Below, one piece after another: positions 1-11,433 of a DNA stretch of 64,000 nucleotides. The DNA comes from Thozetella sp. PMI_491 (taxonomy: Eukaryota; Ascomycota; Sordariomycetes; Chaetosphaeriales; Chaetosphaeriaceae). Every line of letters starts with the position of its first letter. The stretch's first letter is position 1. Location of the stretch: the NCBI GenBank assembly GCA_021432635.1, contig MU270048.1, positions 1 through 64,000 on the forward strand, given 5' to 3'. The translations under genes and the position numbers were made by a program. The notes under the pieces are model-generated. The model saw nothing but the letters and a program-made list of their open reading frames with translations, did not search any database and was not told the DNA's origin.

Positions 1-1393
1 CTTTTCTCTTCCAAACGTCGGCTTCAACGCTGAAACAGGAAACCTTCTAACCCCTGCCATCGCTCGAGGCCCACGAGCACGATACAACTTTTCATACGGG
101 ACTGGGGTGGCGCTCTATAAAAGCGCCACCTCCGATAGCTGTCTTTGATGTAATGTATTGTAAGTGGGGGAATTACTCCCCAGCCTTCTCTCCCAGGCGC
201 AGCCAGGCCTCCGCATACAGCCCGGCTCTTTTTCTCGCCGAGACAATTAGTAAGACCATAAAGTCTTCGAGGCCTTCCAGTGGGTCTCGTTGATGTGTTC
301 TTTAGGTGGTTTTGGGACATATAATGATATCCCGTGGAATGCTTATCCGATGCCATTTTAGACTGGCTTGATCCAGTGATGGTCGTGCCTTGAGCCGGCT
401 GCACTGCGCTAGGAGACAGATGTCAACAGTCTGCGTAGCTGAATGGCCATCACAGCACGGCGGGGGAAGTTTATCTAACCTTCTATCTGAAGCTCTCCCT
501 CTCACCCCATGACTGGCCTGGAGGAGGAACAGGTTGCGGGAGTTAGCTTGGGGTCCTGGGACCCGCCGATGGACCCGCTGTCCTTCAAGGAAGCAGCCAA
601 AGCAGCCGAGTTGCTTGCCATCGTGGTCCACCGGCGGGAAGTCCGCAGGGGAGGCTGTCTGGGGCTCTCGCCAGAGATGTTGTCTTGTCGATAGCCAGTA
701 TATGCCTCGTAGTTGTTCTGTTATGGTTGTTTTGTTAATCTCTCAACTCCCAAGCCGACGAGATCGCGGGGTAGTTTGTGGTCTGTGCGTGCCGTGTTAT
801 ATTGCTTTTTCTCATAAACTTGTTTGTGTCGCCTGCTAAGGCCTTTAAAGACATGAAGGTTGCCTCAGGCATGTGTCTGGTCAGCCCGGTAAGTTCCGGA
901 CAGTGCCGTGAGCCTAGATACCTACCTTGGGAAGTTGACGAAAATAGCTAGCGGTTCGCTGGCTGGCAGCCCGGTCTCTGAGCAGAAGCCGTCTGCGGAA
1001 ACTGACCCTGGGTTGCCGCCCCCTTAGCGCTGATTGGCCAACTACAACTCAGCTCTGTCACTACTCGGATCTCATCCTTCGGATTCAGAGCCTGTTGGAG
1101 CTCATCTGTTTTCGTCACGACGCGATCCTGGAGGAGCCATGGATGGTGGATAAGAGCTGTGGGATGCTATTCACCCCTTCTCAGCGGCGTTGGGTGTCTC
1201 AGCGACCCCATTCGGGAACCAACATACGAGCCGCAGTCATGTAGGATTAATACCCAAATATACGAGCCAACAGCTGTGCTATCTTCCAACATCTGTTCAG
1301 AGGCAACGCGCGGTCCCTTCAAGAAAAGCTTCCACTTCTTACCACCTCTTGGCTATTTGCCTGCCTCCCATCCACAAACAAATCATCCGCCAA
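1..1393. other. Intergenic, no gene recognised
   Basis: Only short, mutually overlapping open frames occur here, on both strands. None has a recognisable domain, and none joins to another frame through convincing splice sites. The right end serves as upstream region of the secreted lectin-like gene that starts at 1394. I see no tRNA or repeat. Confidence 0.5.
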
Positions 1394-1989
1394 AATGCTC
1401 TCCAGAGTGCTATTTCTCATTTGTGCTGGAGCGCCCGCCTTCATGGCAGTGGCCGTAGAGAAGAGAGATGGGGGGTTTATACAGCTATGTCAGAGCTGTA
1501 CGTGCGCTTGCCAGTGCCAACTATTCTCCCTCTGCTCCTCTAGAAAATCCAGGAAAAGAAGTGTCTTCTAACCGCTCTCCAGCATGGACCATCTGGCATT
1601 ACCCCGACACCCCTCCAAACGAGATACAGATGGAAGGCGCCTGCACGTCTGGACAGAGCCGTTACGTAAACTCAATGTTTCCCCTGAACCGCTGCTACAA
1701 CAACATGGACGGTGTGCTCCAGCCCGCCAACGGCAACGGCGACTTCTTCGCCACCTGCTTCGACTGCACCTCTCCTAGAAACCCTGCTGCCCCTATCCCT
1801 GGCCTGATGACCTGCACCTGCTTGAACAGGATGCATGAAAATGTGTCAGCCTCGATCGACTTGAGTAAATCGCACACCACGCCTGATAGATTGCGAAAAT
1901 GCATACTGACAAGTCACTTAGATGGCCACATCACAGTCACGAATAATATACTAGGTTGTACCGGTGTAGAGGGTGTACAACTTGATTGA
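1394..1989 (+). CDS. Secreted cyanovirin-N-like (CVNH) lectin
   Basis: Proposed exons are 1394-1501, 1630-1864 and 1922-1989, giving 136 aa. The first exon encodes a clear signal peptide (MLSRVLFLICAGAPAF) and then the KRDGGF start of the mature domain. The body shows the two-fold CVNH pattern: GGFIQLC, then PLNRCYNNMDGVL, then GDFFATC, then LMTCTC, and finally ASIDLNGHI plus NNILGC. Intron 2 (57 nt) has donor GTAAAT, branch CTGAC and acceptor TTAG; removing it creates the IDLNGHI motif, which is strong support. Intron 1 is uncertain: donor GTGCGC at 1502 and acceptor ACAG at 1629 keep frame, while the better donor GTACGT at 1498 does not. CVNH proteins bind mannose-type glycans, and fungal ones are common. 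Secretion suggests a role at the cell surface or outside the cell. The family call is fairly firm; the exact first junction is not. Confidence 0.72.
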
Positions 1990-2173
1990 TACCGTCTATG
2001 AATAGAATTATATTTTCACTTTGCGTGGGCCATGTCTCTTCTTAATGCAATATTCCTCATGTCCCTTGTCCCTTGTCAAATGTGGTATATATGCCCCTGG
2101 CTTGGAAATGAGCAGATCGTAAACCCGTTGAACAAATATGCTGCCGGCATAACCGCACACGTTACTCTATAAC

Positions 2174-4738
2174 TCAACGCCGCTTCTGTGGCCTAGCCAC
2201 CTCGGCCCAGCTCTTTGCGGTGGGCAGAGGTGGCATCCTGCCCGGCACCGCCAGTTCTGCTTTTGGAGCCTGCGGCGACGACATCACGGATCCGCTCATC
2301 ATCGGACTTACAGTGCCGCTCATCGCCGAGCCGCTGACGCTTGCAAAGTCCCGAATGCTGGTGTGGCCCCGAGGATCGCCTTCTGGAACGTCCGCCATGC
2401 CTAAACCCAAGCCGAGCCCGATGGAATCCGGCTCAACCGCCATAGGTGCTTCTACATCCTGGGGCAGCGGCTGCATATTCTCCAGGGCGGTGCTCTTGGT
2501 CACTTGCGGGCTGCCGAGCGCGGGAGTGGGAACGCCGTTTGTCCCTAGCACGGAGTCAGATTCTTTCGACAGTCGGCTGAATGTCGAGCTTGTCTGGCTG
2601 AATTGAGTGCTGTCCGTGAGGGAGTTGTCGCGGTTCAGGTTGGGCGTGCTCGAGCGTGTCGGGCCGTATCCGCTGCCAGAGCGCACAGGAAGCCGAGACG
2701 CCGAGTTCCTCGATCTCATGGGGAAGCCTGCTGGGGAGTTGGGCGTGGGGCTTCTGTTCACATCGTCTCCCGGCGACTCGCCGAAGGAGTCTGTGGAGAG
2801 ACGCTCGACGGCCTTGGGACGCCGAACCGCCATTGGTGATACCGAGTTCGTGCCAGCAGCTGCCGTCTGAGAATATGTCAGCCGAGGACCCCCGAGACCC
2901 GCTGCGGCAGGACTGGTGGGCGGTCTTGGCAGAGGAGAGGCTGCTGGCGTGGGCAACGCTGTGCCGCGTGGACGAGGGTGTGTCTGGGGGCGCGGGCGTA
3001 TTGTCTGGTCTTCCGAGGCTGCGCTCTTGGTACCGGTACTGCGTTCGCTAGAAGGTCGCGGCGCATGTGCCTTCGGGGGTCTTCTTCCATGCCCGTGCTG
3101 CAGCTCAGTGACCAGGCTCTGCAGTCTCTCTCGCTCCTTACGTTCTTTGCTGAGCTGCTCTTGCATCTTGGTCATATTTTCGGCGTGGTTCTTCCTCTCT
3201 CTCTGGATCCGAGACTCATAAGTCTCGTCTACAGAAGTCAGAACCTCGAGCTTCTTGGACAATAGCTGATGTTCAGCCTGGAGGCGATCACGCTCGTCGG
3301 TGACCGTCTTGAGCCTCGAGTTCATGCGCTCCGTCACGAAACGGCTGCTCTTCTTGCAGCACACTCCGTGGTACACCTGGTCTATGCCACCCAGCTCGAC
3401 GAGCTCGACCTCGACCTCGGCCGCCGTCGGGCGGGAGGAGGGCTGTGTCGACAGCATCCTTTCTGTCAGTCCCAAGATATGCTTGGGTCCGAAGGTCGAC
3501 GCGCGGTAGTCATCTACCTCCTGGGTAGCAAGAGCGAACCCTTGCAGTTTAACATGATATTGCTTCAGCTTCTCGGCTCTTGTTCTTGGTGCTATGTCGT
3601 CGAGAATAGCATCAAAAGCTTCCATATCGGCGCCATATAGCATAGTAGCGACGGCTAGCAATACAAGGCCGAGCGAATAGATGTCGGCGGCTTTCATGGA
3701 CCACTCGTCATCTGGATAGCAGATCTCCGGGGCACGCCACTTCGGGGTGCCCTGGAGACCAAAAGTCATGGTGTGGTCGCGATCTTCCACATCGCGCGCA
3801 ATGCCGAAGTCGGCGAGATAAACGTTGCCTCCAGGGTTGAGGAGGATATTGGAGGGCTTAAGGTCGAGCTTCAAGATGCAAAATTCATCAGCACGTGTAA
3901 AACAAGGCAGAATTTGCGGCACCACAAGCCGAGCGAATATGAAGACGTGGAGAAATGCTTACATGGCGAATGTTCGCCGTATGGCAGTAGGCAACGGCAT
4001 GGGCAATGCATCCGACGATACGACGAAGGTAGGCAAGGGGACAATGGGTAGCGTCGGCCGCTGCATGCATACCGGGACGCCGCCGCTCGATAGCGCTCAC
4101 ATCAGTCAGCTCGAGGGCAGCCAGCCTCCTCAGGGTGTCCTCACGATCGCCCTGGCCCAGGCGAAGGGCATCAAGATCGTTGAAGAGGCTGTCCAGGTTG
4201 CAGACGGCGACGGGCCAGAGCAGGAGGAAGAGCTCGCCCTGTCGCACGCAGTACGTCCCAATCAGCCGGAGGATGTGGCGGTGATCGAGCTTCTCCATGA
4301 CGTTCGCCTCCTCCCGGAGCAGCTGGATGGTCCGGCCTCGCCGGTACTGGATCCATTTCCGCGCCAGACATACCGACCGGTTGTTGTGGCCGTAGTGTAC
4401 TTTCTCTACGACGCCGTACGTCCCGGACCCGAGCACCTTGTCGACAGCGGGTTTGAATCGCTGGTGGAGCTTTTTCGCCTCGCTGAAATCTTGCGCCGAC
4501 GTGTGTTTTCCTCTGCGGTGTGGAGCTTCCGTGTCAGCGAGCGGCCGCGGCAGCAACAAGAGCAAGCACTGCGAAGGATATGGACGGTTTCTTACACCCC
4601 GGACCAGTGGCCCCGCGTCGCCTCCCAGTCTTTGAGTACCTGACGCTCATATGCTTCCAGTTGCGCCCGTCCAAGTCTCTCGATGCCGGAGTGGGACGTG
4701 GGCAGCACCGTCTGCCAGCCATCTCCGGGTTCGCCCAT
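2174..4738 (-). CDS. Ser/Thr protein kinase with coiled-coil and Ser/Pro-rich tail
   Basis: Exons (- strand) are 4738-4596, 4512-3963 and 3868-2174, giving 795 aa. Introns are 83 nt (donor GTAAGA, branch CTGAC, acceptor CGCAG) and 94 nt (GTAAGC...GAAG). The kinase domain spans about residues 72-370. It has a glycine loop GSGTYG (76-81), a VAIK-type lysine near K100, a catalytic loop HLDLKPSN with Asp233, DFG at 251-253, and APE at 277-279. The catalytic loop reads H-L-D rather than H-R-D, so this is a non-RD kinase. A charged coiled coil follows (about 400-475), with ERMNSRLKT and later QEQLSKERKERERL. The tail is long and low in complexity, rich in Ser, Pro and Thr. Start chosen at MGEPGDGW; an upstream in-frame ATG at 4846 adds 36 unlikely residues. 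The kinase activity is well supported. I cannot name the subfamily or substrate. Confidence 0.88.
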
Positions 4739-5509
4739 GATTGCGCAAACGGAGCTCGGCCGGTGCAGCTCTAAGCTAGGGTGGAGAATGGACGATAAAA
4801 GAGCAGCGTATCCAAAAACGCACCAGCCGGACGACCGCACAGTCAATTACGAACACGGCATGCTGTCACTGCTGACGCAACTTGAGGACGGAAAGGACGA
4901 AAAGAAAGTAAGAAAAAAAAAAAAGATGCCCCGCCACTTGGTCGGTATGCAACATATGCAACGCTGCTTGCAGCAAGTCAGAGAGCTTTCAGCCGCCGAG
5001 CTGCTTGTCGGCGACCCACCCTCCAATGCGGGGTGCTGCTCGGCAGGAGCTGCACAGCCCGCCCGTTTGGCGGCAGTAGAACGAACCGTCTTGCGGCCGC
5101 TAACGGCTGCCTCCCAAGTTTCCCCCTTCTAACCAACAGTCCCCGAGAATTCGAGTCAATTGGATAATTGCTTGCGACACTTTCTCACGCCAACTTTACC
5201 GGATACAACCAATGAAGCTCGCCCAATGTTTACACTTCACACGGAGCATCACGAAGCAGAAGATGCTTTCATAACAAGCCTTGGTAAATATGGTATCAAA
5301 TTCGAAGGGCTTGCGGTAATTATAATACTCGTAAGCAGGTATCTTCTGCTCTGATAAGAGCGCCAATGTACATCCCCTGTCTATATCCCGACCCGTGACC
5401 GTACACAATGCAGTATTCTTTTCTGGTATGGAGTGTAGAGACAGGCACAATCATGCAATCCGCAGGATCGCGTAATCGATAGTCCCCGAATTAGCGAGAG
5501 AAGGGGTAT
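4739..5509. other. Intergenic between kinase start and permease end
   Basis: This stretch combines the promoter and 5' leader of the kinase with the 3' flank of the phosphate permease. It includes an A-rich run near 4911-4924. No conserved open frame was recognised. Confidence 0.5.
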
Positions 5510-7517
5510 TTAGACGAAGTGAGGAGCGTTGAGGATCAGGCCCATGAGGCAGCCAGCGATGGTGCCAGCAATGGGGATGGTCATGATCCATGAGAACAGC
5601 AGCAGGAAGACACGCTGCCAGTTGACGGCCTTGTAGGTGCCGTTGCAAAGACCGACACCGACGGTGGCACCAGTGATGCACATCGAGGTGGACACGGGGA
5701 GAGCGTACTGCGAGAACAGCAGGACAGTGATGGCGGCGCCCATCTCCATGGAAGAGCCTGAAGAGCGATAAGTCAGCAAACGGTGCCATCATGGCGGTAG
5801 AGTCTAGGGAAGGGAAAAAGGGGGGAGACAAACCTCGGGTAGGCGAGTGGTAGGTGATCTTGTTACCCATGACCTTCATGATGTTGTAGCCGTAAGTCAT
5901 GAGACCAATGGAGATGACAATAGCCAGGACAGCGAGCTGCCAGACGGGAACCTCGGCCTTGGACTGGGCGGGGTTGCCGGTCTGCCAGGCACCGTAGATG
6001 ACAGCCCAGGGGCCGACCGAGTTACCGATATCGTTGGCACCGTGGGCGAACGAGGCAGTGCAGGCAGTGATGATCTGGACGAAGGAGAAGGAGTGCTCGA
6101 CCTCGTTGGGGTACTTCTCGGCGTATGCGTAGACTCGCTTCATGCGCTCACCGTCAGGGGTACCGGCAACACCAACCTGGGCGGCGTGGATGTCGTAGTG
6201 GAAACCGTAGAGGAGAGCACATGTGATCTGGGCAGGGAGGCGGATGGCGGCCATCTTCATGTTGTGGAGCTCGTAGATGTGGCCGGCGCCCATGGGGTTG
6301 TCGCGGAGGGTGCGGAGAGCCCAGCCGATGGGACCGCGGCTCTTGATGAGCTTGGCGTTGAGACGAGCGTCGCCCTCAGCCTGGAGCTCCTTGTAAGTCT
6401 TGGGCTTGGTCTCGGCAGCGACCATGTTCTTCTCGTTGTTCTCGCTGCCCTCGACGACCTCGGCGGCGTTCTCGAGGGACTCGCTGGCGGTCATCGAGGC
6501 ATCGTCGTCCTGGACGACGGCGTAGTTGGGAACAGCGGCGGTGCCCTCACCCTCGTTGGGACCGGGGCGAGAGAAGAGAGCGGGTCCGTAGATGAACATC
6601 CACCACTTGACGGTGTGGTCCTTCTTGATGACCTTGGCGTGGACAAAGGGGACGAAGAAGATGGCCGAGAGGATGGCAACACCAGCGCCGGTGCCGACAA
6701 TGACGGAGGCGATGTACCAGGGCTCCTTCTTGTTCAGGCCGAGGTTGGGCGAGCCCTTGTAGACGATGGACAGCGTGCAGATGCTGGCAGCGACGAGGAA
6801 GAAGAAGGGCGAGGTCCAGACGGCCCAGGGGACGGGGTCCTTGCGCATGAGCACGACGATCTTGATAAGCATGAAGATGGTGGCGGCGAAGGCTCCCGAG
6901 GCGATCGGGGCAATGAGCAGGCCGGAGAAGATGGCACCGAGACCTTTGCCGTCGTTCCAGCCCCAGACAACCTTGTTGGCACCGACGGTGGCGACACCGA
7001 CACCAGCAATGGCCGAGATCAGAGAGTAAGTCGACGAGACGTGGGCCGAGTGCCGGGTGCACCACATAACCCAAGAAGAGGCGGCAACGAGAGCAACAGT
7101 GAAGGCCAGCATCTGAACGCCGGCGTTACCCCGGAAGGTGTCGAGGGGAATAATGCCGTTCTTGATGGTATCGGCGGTACGAGCACCGACGGCGACGGCA
7201 CCGACGGTCTCGAAGATGAAGCCGAGGATCATGGCCTGCCGGTACGAGATGGAACGCGACGAAACGCTGGTAGCCCACGAGTTGGCGACATCATCTGCGG
7301 TGTTTGGTCAGCCACCCCAGTCCATTTTCTGCTTGCGTTTTCTGTTTTGTTTCGGCCGGCCAAGCCGGCATAGGCAGGCCACCCGTCCGCGTATGAAACT
7401 GGGACAATGGTGTGGGGGAAGGGCGGAGGGGCTCTACTTACTGGCACCGTTGTTGAAGGCATCGAGCATCGCAAAAAGCGTGCCGATGGCAAAGATGTAC
7501 GTGTACTGGTCGAGCAT
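5510..7517 (-). CDS. pho-4: Na+/phosphate symporter, PHO-4/Pho89 family
   Basis: Exons are 7517-7442, 7294-5834 and 5757-5510, giving 594 aa, about the size of the Neurospora PHO-4 repressible high-affinity phosphate permease. The introns (147 and 76 nt) use GTAAGT/CGCAG and GTTTGT/TTCAG and restore the frame exactly. Both signature repeats of the PiT/PHO4 family are visible: FNNGANDVANS near residues 21-31, with its codon split by intron 1, and AHGANDIGNSVGP in the C-terminal half. Many hydrophobic segments flank a central hydrophilic loop rich in Glu, Ala and Asn. The protein should sit in the plasma membrane and import phosphate with sodium. In Neurospora this gene is induced on phosphate starvation through the bHLH factor NUC-1. 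CACGTG boxes lie upstream here but far away. Function is confident; the gene symbol is by family resemblance. Confidence 0.93.
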
Positions 7518-10500
7518 CTTGACTGTTTAACCCGGAGGGCTGGAGCAGGCGTCAAGTCGCGATTCAGGTCGGAGGGGTGCTGCGGACTGAGGGAACCAAG
7601 AATCCTGAGCTCGGATGGGAGGGAAGGGTCTTTATCAGTTATATATACGCATGCACGCGAGCAATCTCGCAGGCTGGCTCACCCGGTGCTACCTGCTGCC
7701 GTAGGCGGGTCCCATGCGTCCCGGGCCAGAACAGACGTGGACTTCGTACGACGCATGCAAAGACGGGACACCCCACTACTACCCACTGGTTCACCGAGAG
7801 CAGGCCAGCGTGGGGATGCCGCCAGCGCTGGTGGCAACCGGCGCGCCGTCTTCTCGAACAAGATGGGCTCGGGGGTGCATCCCCCCAGTTCCGGCACGTT
7901 CCCCCTTCGCTCACTGTGATTCGCGATCGGAGCGGGTTGACAGGGCTTCCAGGCCCCCCGCCCTGAGCCTCTGGGCCAGGGCGGCGCTATCGCCTCGATT
8001 CGGCCTCGAATATCGAAGGTTTCGGTGGCACCTTTGGGCGAACTGTTGAGTTAGGTGCAATAGGCGACGCTTGGCGTAAGCTTGGCAGGAAGCAGACGGC
8101 CATTTATTACTTGGTATTGCAGTGTGCCTCCGAGCTTTGAGGCTCTTGGCGCTTGCTTGGCGCTTGCTTGGCGCAGACGCAGAAGCGGGGCCCCCGTTCC
8201 CCTATGAGATCCTCCCGTCCCCCCACGTGGGCTAGAAAACGAGCCCCTTTGGTTCCGTTTGGTCGATCTCGCGCCAAGCCTCCCGGGGCTGCCAACCCTG
8301 TTCGTCCACGCTACCGGTACAGGGCCCTAGGCGCGCTAGGGTCCCTGGGCCCTTAAGGCTCCTTGTGAAGAGGCGCCATTTTGGGGTGCGGCCCAGCGCG
8401 GGGCCACCCAAGCAGCCAAAGCTTGGGGCGGCACTCTGTCTGCTGCGAGCGCGTGGATCCCTGGCTCCGCCGTCGACTCAAGGCGCACGGCTTCGGTCAA
8501 AGAAGAAGCATCGAAGCCGTCCCGATTCGACTCAGAGCACACGACCGACACAAGAGCCTGTTCGTCGCCCAGCAGGACAGCCAGAGCGGGAGGAGGGGGA
8601 ATACGTCGGAAGGGCTTGATCCGGCTGCACGACCCTCCTGCTCGTGAAGAAAAAATAGGCCATCACAAAACAGCCCCTCCAGGAAGGGGAGGGAGCCCCT
8701 TCGCTCTCGCAGTTGATTCGGCCCCTGCGGGATGGCGCAACCATCCCTCTTTCCTGATCGAGAACCGAGCAGCCTTTCGCCTGATACAGTGCAACGTGCC
8801 TCGATTGGCCCACAACCGCCTCGTCGACTCGAGGCACGGGTCAGCAGCGATTTGCAGCGGTCCCGAGGGGATCAGCTGAAGAGAGCTCCCCCCAATCAAA
8901 CCCCATCCCAGCGCGGCCACATCTCTTCACTCTTATCCGTCTTGCAGGACGGCGGGGCTGGGGAGATGGAGATGGGGGGACGGTGTAACACCCCTACACG
9001 GCCTGACGCCTGAGGGTCGCACGAATGTTTAACAAAATTCCAGTATTCAGGGGCACTGCGAGGCAGCACGTAGCATTCAGAAGCCTAGTGGACGATCAGC
9101 TCTAGAGATCTGGACCGAGGAACGAACCTTGGAATGAATATTGGAAGCGCTTGCCTCCCACGACCCCACTCCCCCCCCCTGGGCGTCTGAAATGTCCAGA
9201 CGGAGCATGCGTTGCGTGGTACGACATCCCGCAAGCCGCGAGTTGCAACCGGGTGGTCCAGGAGCCACCCGAGCCCACCTGCCAAAATCACCTCGGGAAT
9301 TAGTATATTCATGGGCTGCTGCTAGGGCGAGAAAAAGACGTAAAAAAGCCTGCACACCCTTCCCACAATCCCCCGCCAACCGCCACGTGCTTCTTCCTCA
9401 CGCTCTCGATGACTGGCACGGCCCTCAATCCGGCCTTGCGGTTTGCCAGTTCGCCACGCCAAGACGCTGCTGCTGCCTCTGCGGAATCCCTTCGGTGTCC
9501 CCTTCCCGCTGATCCCAGTTGGGCCCGTCTGGAATCAAACCCAGCCTGGCAAACCTGGCAGACTGCCCGTTCGAGGACCATGCCGCGGAGAACACCCGGG
9601 GGGTGGCAAGCGCCCGGGCCAGACTGGAGCAAAAGATGGGGAGACCGACCATCATCACGGCGCCTGCTGCCGATCGCTGCGGCCAGAAAGACTAGCGGGC
9701 CGACGAGGTTGCCTCTCGCCCGCGCTTACTTTCGGGCTCGAGCCTGCTTCTTGGGCCGATCGAGACTTGTGCATCGTGTTAAGCTTATCAGGGGTACATC
9801 GTGCCCACTGCTCCAGTGCCTGGGCCACAGTACCCAGAAATGAACAGACGTAGCGCCTGTCGATCCCTAAGGTTACGTCTAGAACGTCGAGTTACATGCT
9901 GAGGATCGCCTTTGTGGAGGCGGCCGACACACGAAATTTGCCCAGGCAGGCAGGATCTGGTCCTGGTGCTGAGTCTTTTTTTTCTTGCTGCTCACCTTTC
10001 TTGGCTCCCGAAAACATCGCATAACCGGCCACGCAACTCCCTCTCCCTCTTCCTCTCTGGTCTCCATTGGCCGAAATTACCGTATTAATGCCCCCCGGCG
10101 GCTTCAGCGGCTTCCGCGCCTCCCTCCGACGTTCCCTGTTCGGAGCCAGTCCAATGAGCGAGCTTAGCTGACACCGAGGGAACCCGCGCATGGCAGATGA
10201 TCAGATGCTCGGTGATGAAGTCTCGGCGCCCCAACCGATGACTAGGAAGGGGTTCCGACGGCATCACAAGGGTTTCCTGCAAAACGTTTTTTTTCCCTTA
10301 AAAACTAGCCACACGTACCGAGTATTAGTGACCGTACTAGTGCGTACACTAGATGACCCACCCGGCGACAGCGTGGTTTGCTTGGGATGCGTGCCTGGTA
10401 TCATAAAAGACCATTGGTTGGGCATATACTCGAGAGCGCGGGTGCTTGCCAAGTGCCAAGCTCAGACTCTCTTGAGCTCTTTTAGCCAACTGCTTTTTCA

Positions 10501-11433
10501 CGCCTCCGACGGCGGAGCGCGGGCGGACCGTCGACGCTGGACTTGCCTATAACGACCGAGGACCGGTGTAGCTGGAGCTGGCTTGTGCGAGAGGAGGCTA
10601 CTCGGGGGCTGGAACTGGCTAGCACAAGCCCTCACACGAGACCTCTCGAGACGAGCCCGCGCTCGCAGACCGCCAGCAACAGGCGGCAGGCAAGTATAGT
10701 CTAGTCAAGCTTAAAAAAAAAGACAAAGAGGGTCTGGCCCTTTTCGTCATGCTCGGCGGGAATAAAGGGTTGCCGCGCTTATGGCCTCCTATAACCCGAC
10801 GGGGGACTATCCCATGACAACCGGCATTCCGGGCATCGAATGGTGGCGTGGCTGAAAAGAAATGTTGCTTAGGGCGGTAATCTTGCCTTGTCACGCGACA
10901 CTGATATGGGAAAATATTGGCAGCTGGAGGCTGGGCACGTCGACTGCCGAATTTCAGGTCCCAAGAGCGGCCGAGAAAAGCCAAGTTGTGCGGGTAGGCA
11001 GCCTCGGGCGCATCCGAAGGCCATCGAGTCTTATCTTCGGAGCATTTGCGAGCCAAGCTGGGCGCTTTCTGCAGCTTGGCGATGCTGAGAGCTTGGCGAT
11101 GCTGGCTGCTTGGCGATGTCGACAGCTTGGCGACGTTTGGCTACTTGGCGATGCTGGCCGCTTGGCGATGCACACGCTCTGCTTGGCAATACAAGTTGCT
11201 TGGCTACACTGACTGCTTGGCGGCGCCCGCTTTCTTCTTGGCTGTCGAGATTCAGTCCTGGCACCACGTGACCCTCACGCACCACCACAAGGGCAACAAC
11301 GGGAGAGAGCACAAGTATTAACAAGTGTTAGCTGTGCCTGCGGGCTCTTGAGAAATTTGTACATCGATTGTCAACGTCCTGTATATACCTCCTTCGTCAG
11401 GCCATGCCAGTTCCGGACCCGCCAGCACATCTT
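7518..11433. other. 3.9 kb GC-rich spacer upstream of the phosphate permease
   Basis: No gene was recognised. Many overlapping open frames exist on both strands, as expected from GC-rich DNA, but none has a domain or a spliced continuation. The spacer contains three CACGTG palindromes (8224-8229, 9384-9389, 11265-11270), a short gcttggcgctt duplication near 8150-8175 and the minisatellite at 11074-11252. It holds the permease promoter and the 3' flank of the Zn2Cys6 gene. Confidence 0.5.
11074..11252. repeat. 17-bp minisatellite, about ten units
   Basis: The unit begins gcttggcgatgctg. Its core cttggc recurs with unit starts at about 11074, 11091, 11108, 11125, 11143, 11160, 11181, 11198, 11215 and 11236. 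The period is exactly 17 bp for most steps, with one of 18 and two of 21. The first three copies are nearly identical and later ones have drifted. A 17-bp period does not keep a reading frame, so this is not a protein repeat. Confidence 0.85.

Noticed and set aside
1498-1543. 46-nt intron with the good donor GTACGT as CVNH intron 1
   Set aside because: It shifts into a frame that stops soon after and loses the CVNH motifs. The weaker 1502-1629 intron keeps the frame.
5847-7373. 508-codon open frame on the plus strand opposite the phosphate permease
   Set aside because: It is the mirror of the permease exon: GC-rich codon bias opens the antisense frame. Its product is only Gly/Asp/Val-rich low complexity, with no domain.
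9524-9560. tRNA T-arm-like sequence (ggaatcaaaccc)
   Set aside because: The T stem pairs over only about three base pairs and no acceptor, D or anticodon stem can be drawn around it.
8100-9900. Cluster of overlapping 60-140 codon frames on both strands
   Set aside because: Typical of stop-poor GC-rich spacer. No domain, no consistent start, no splice continuation and no strand preference.
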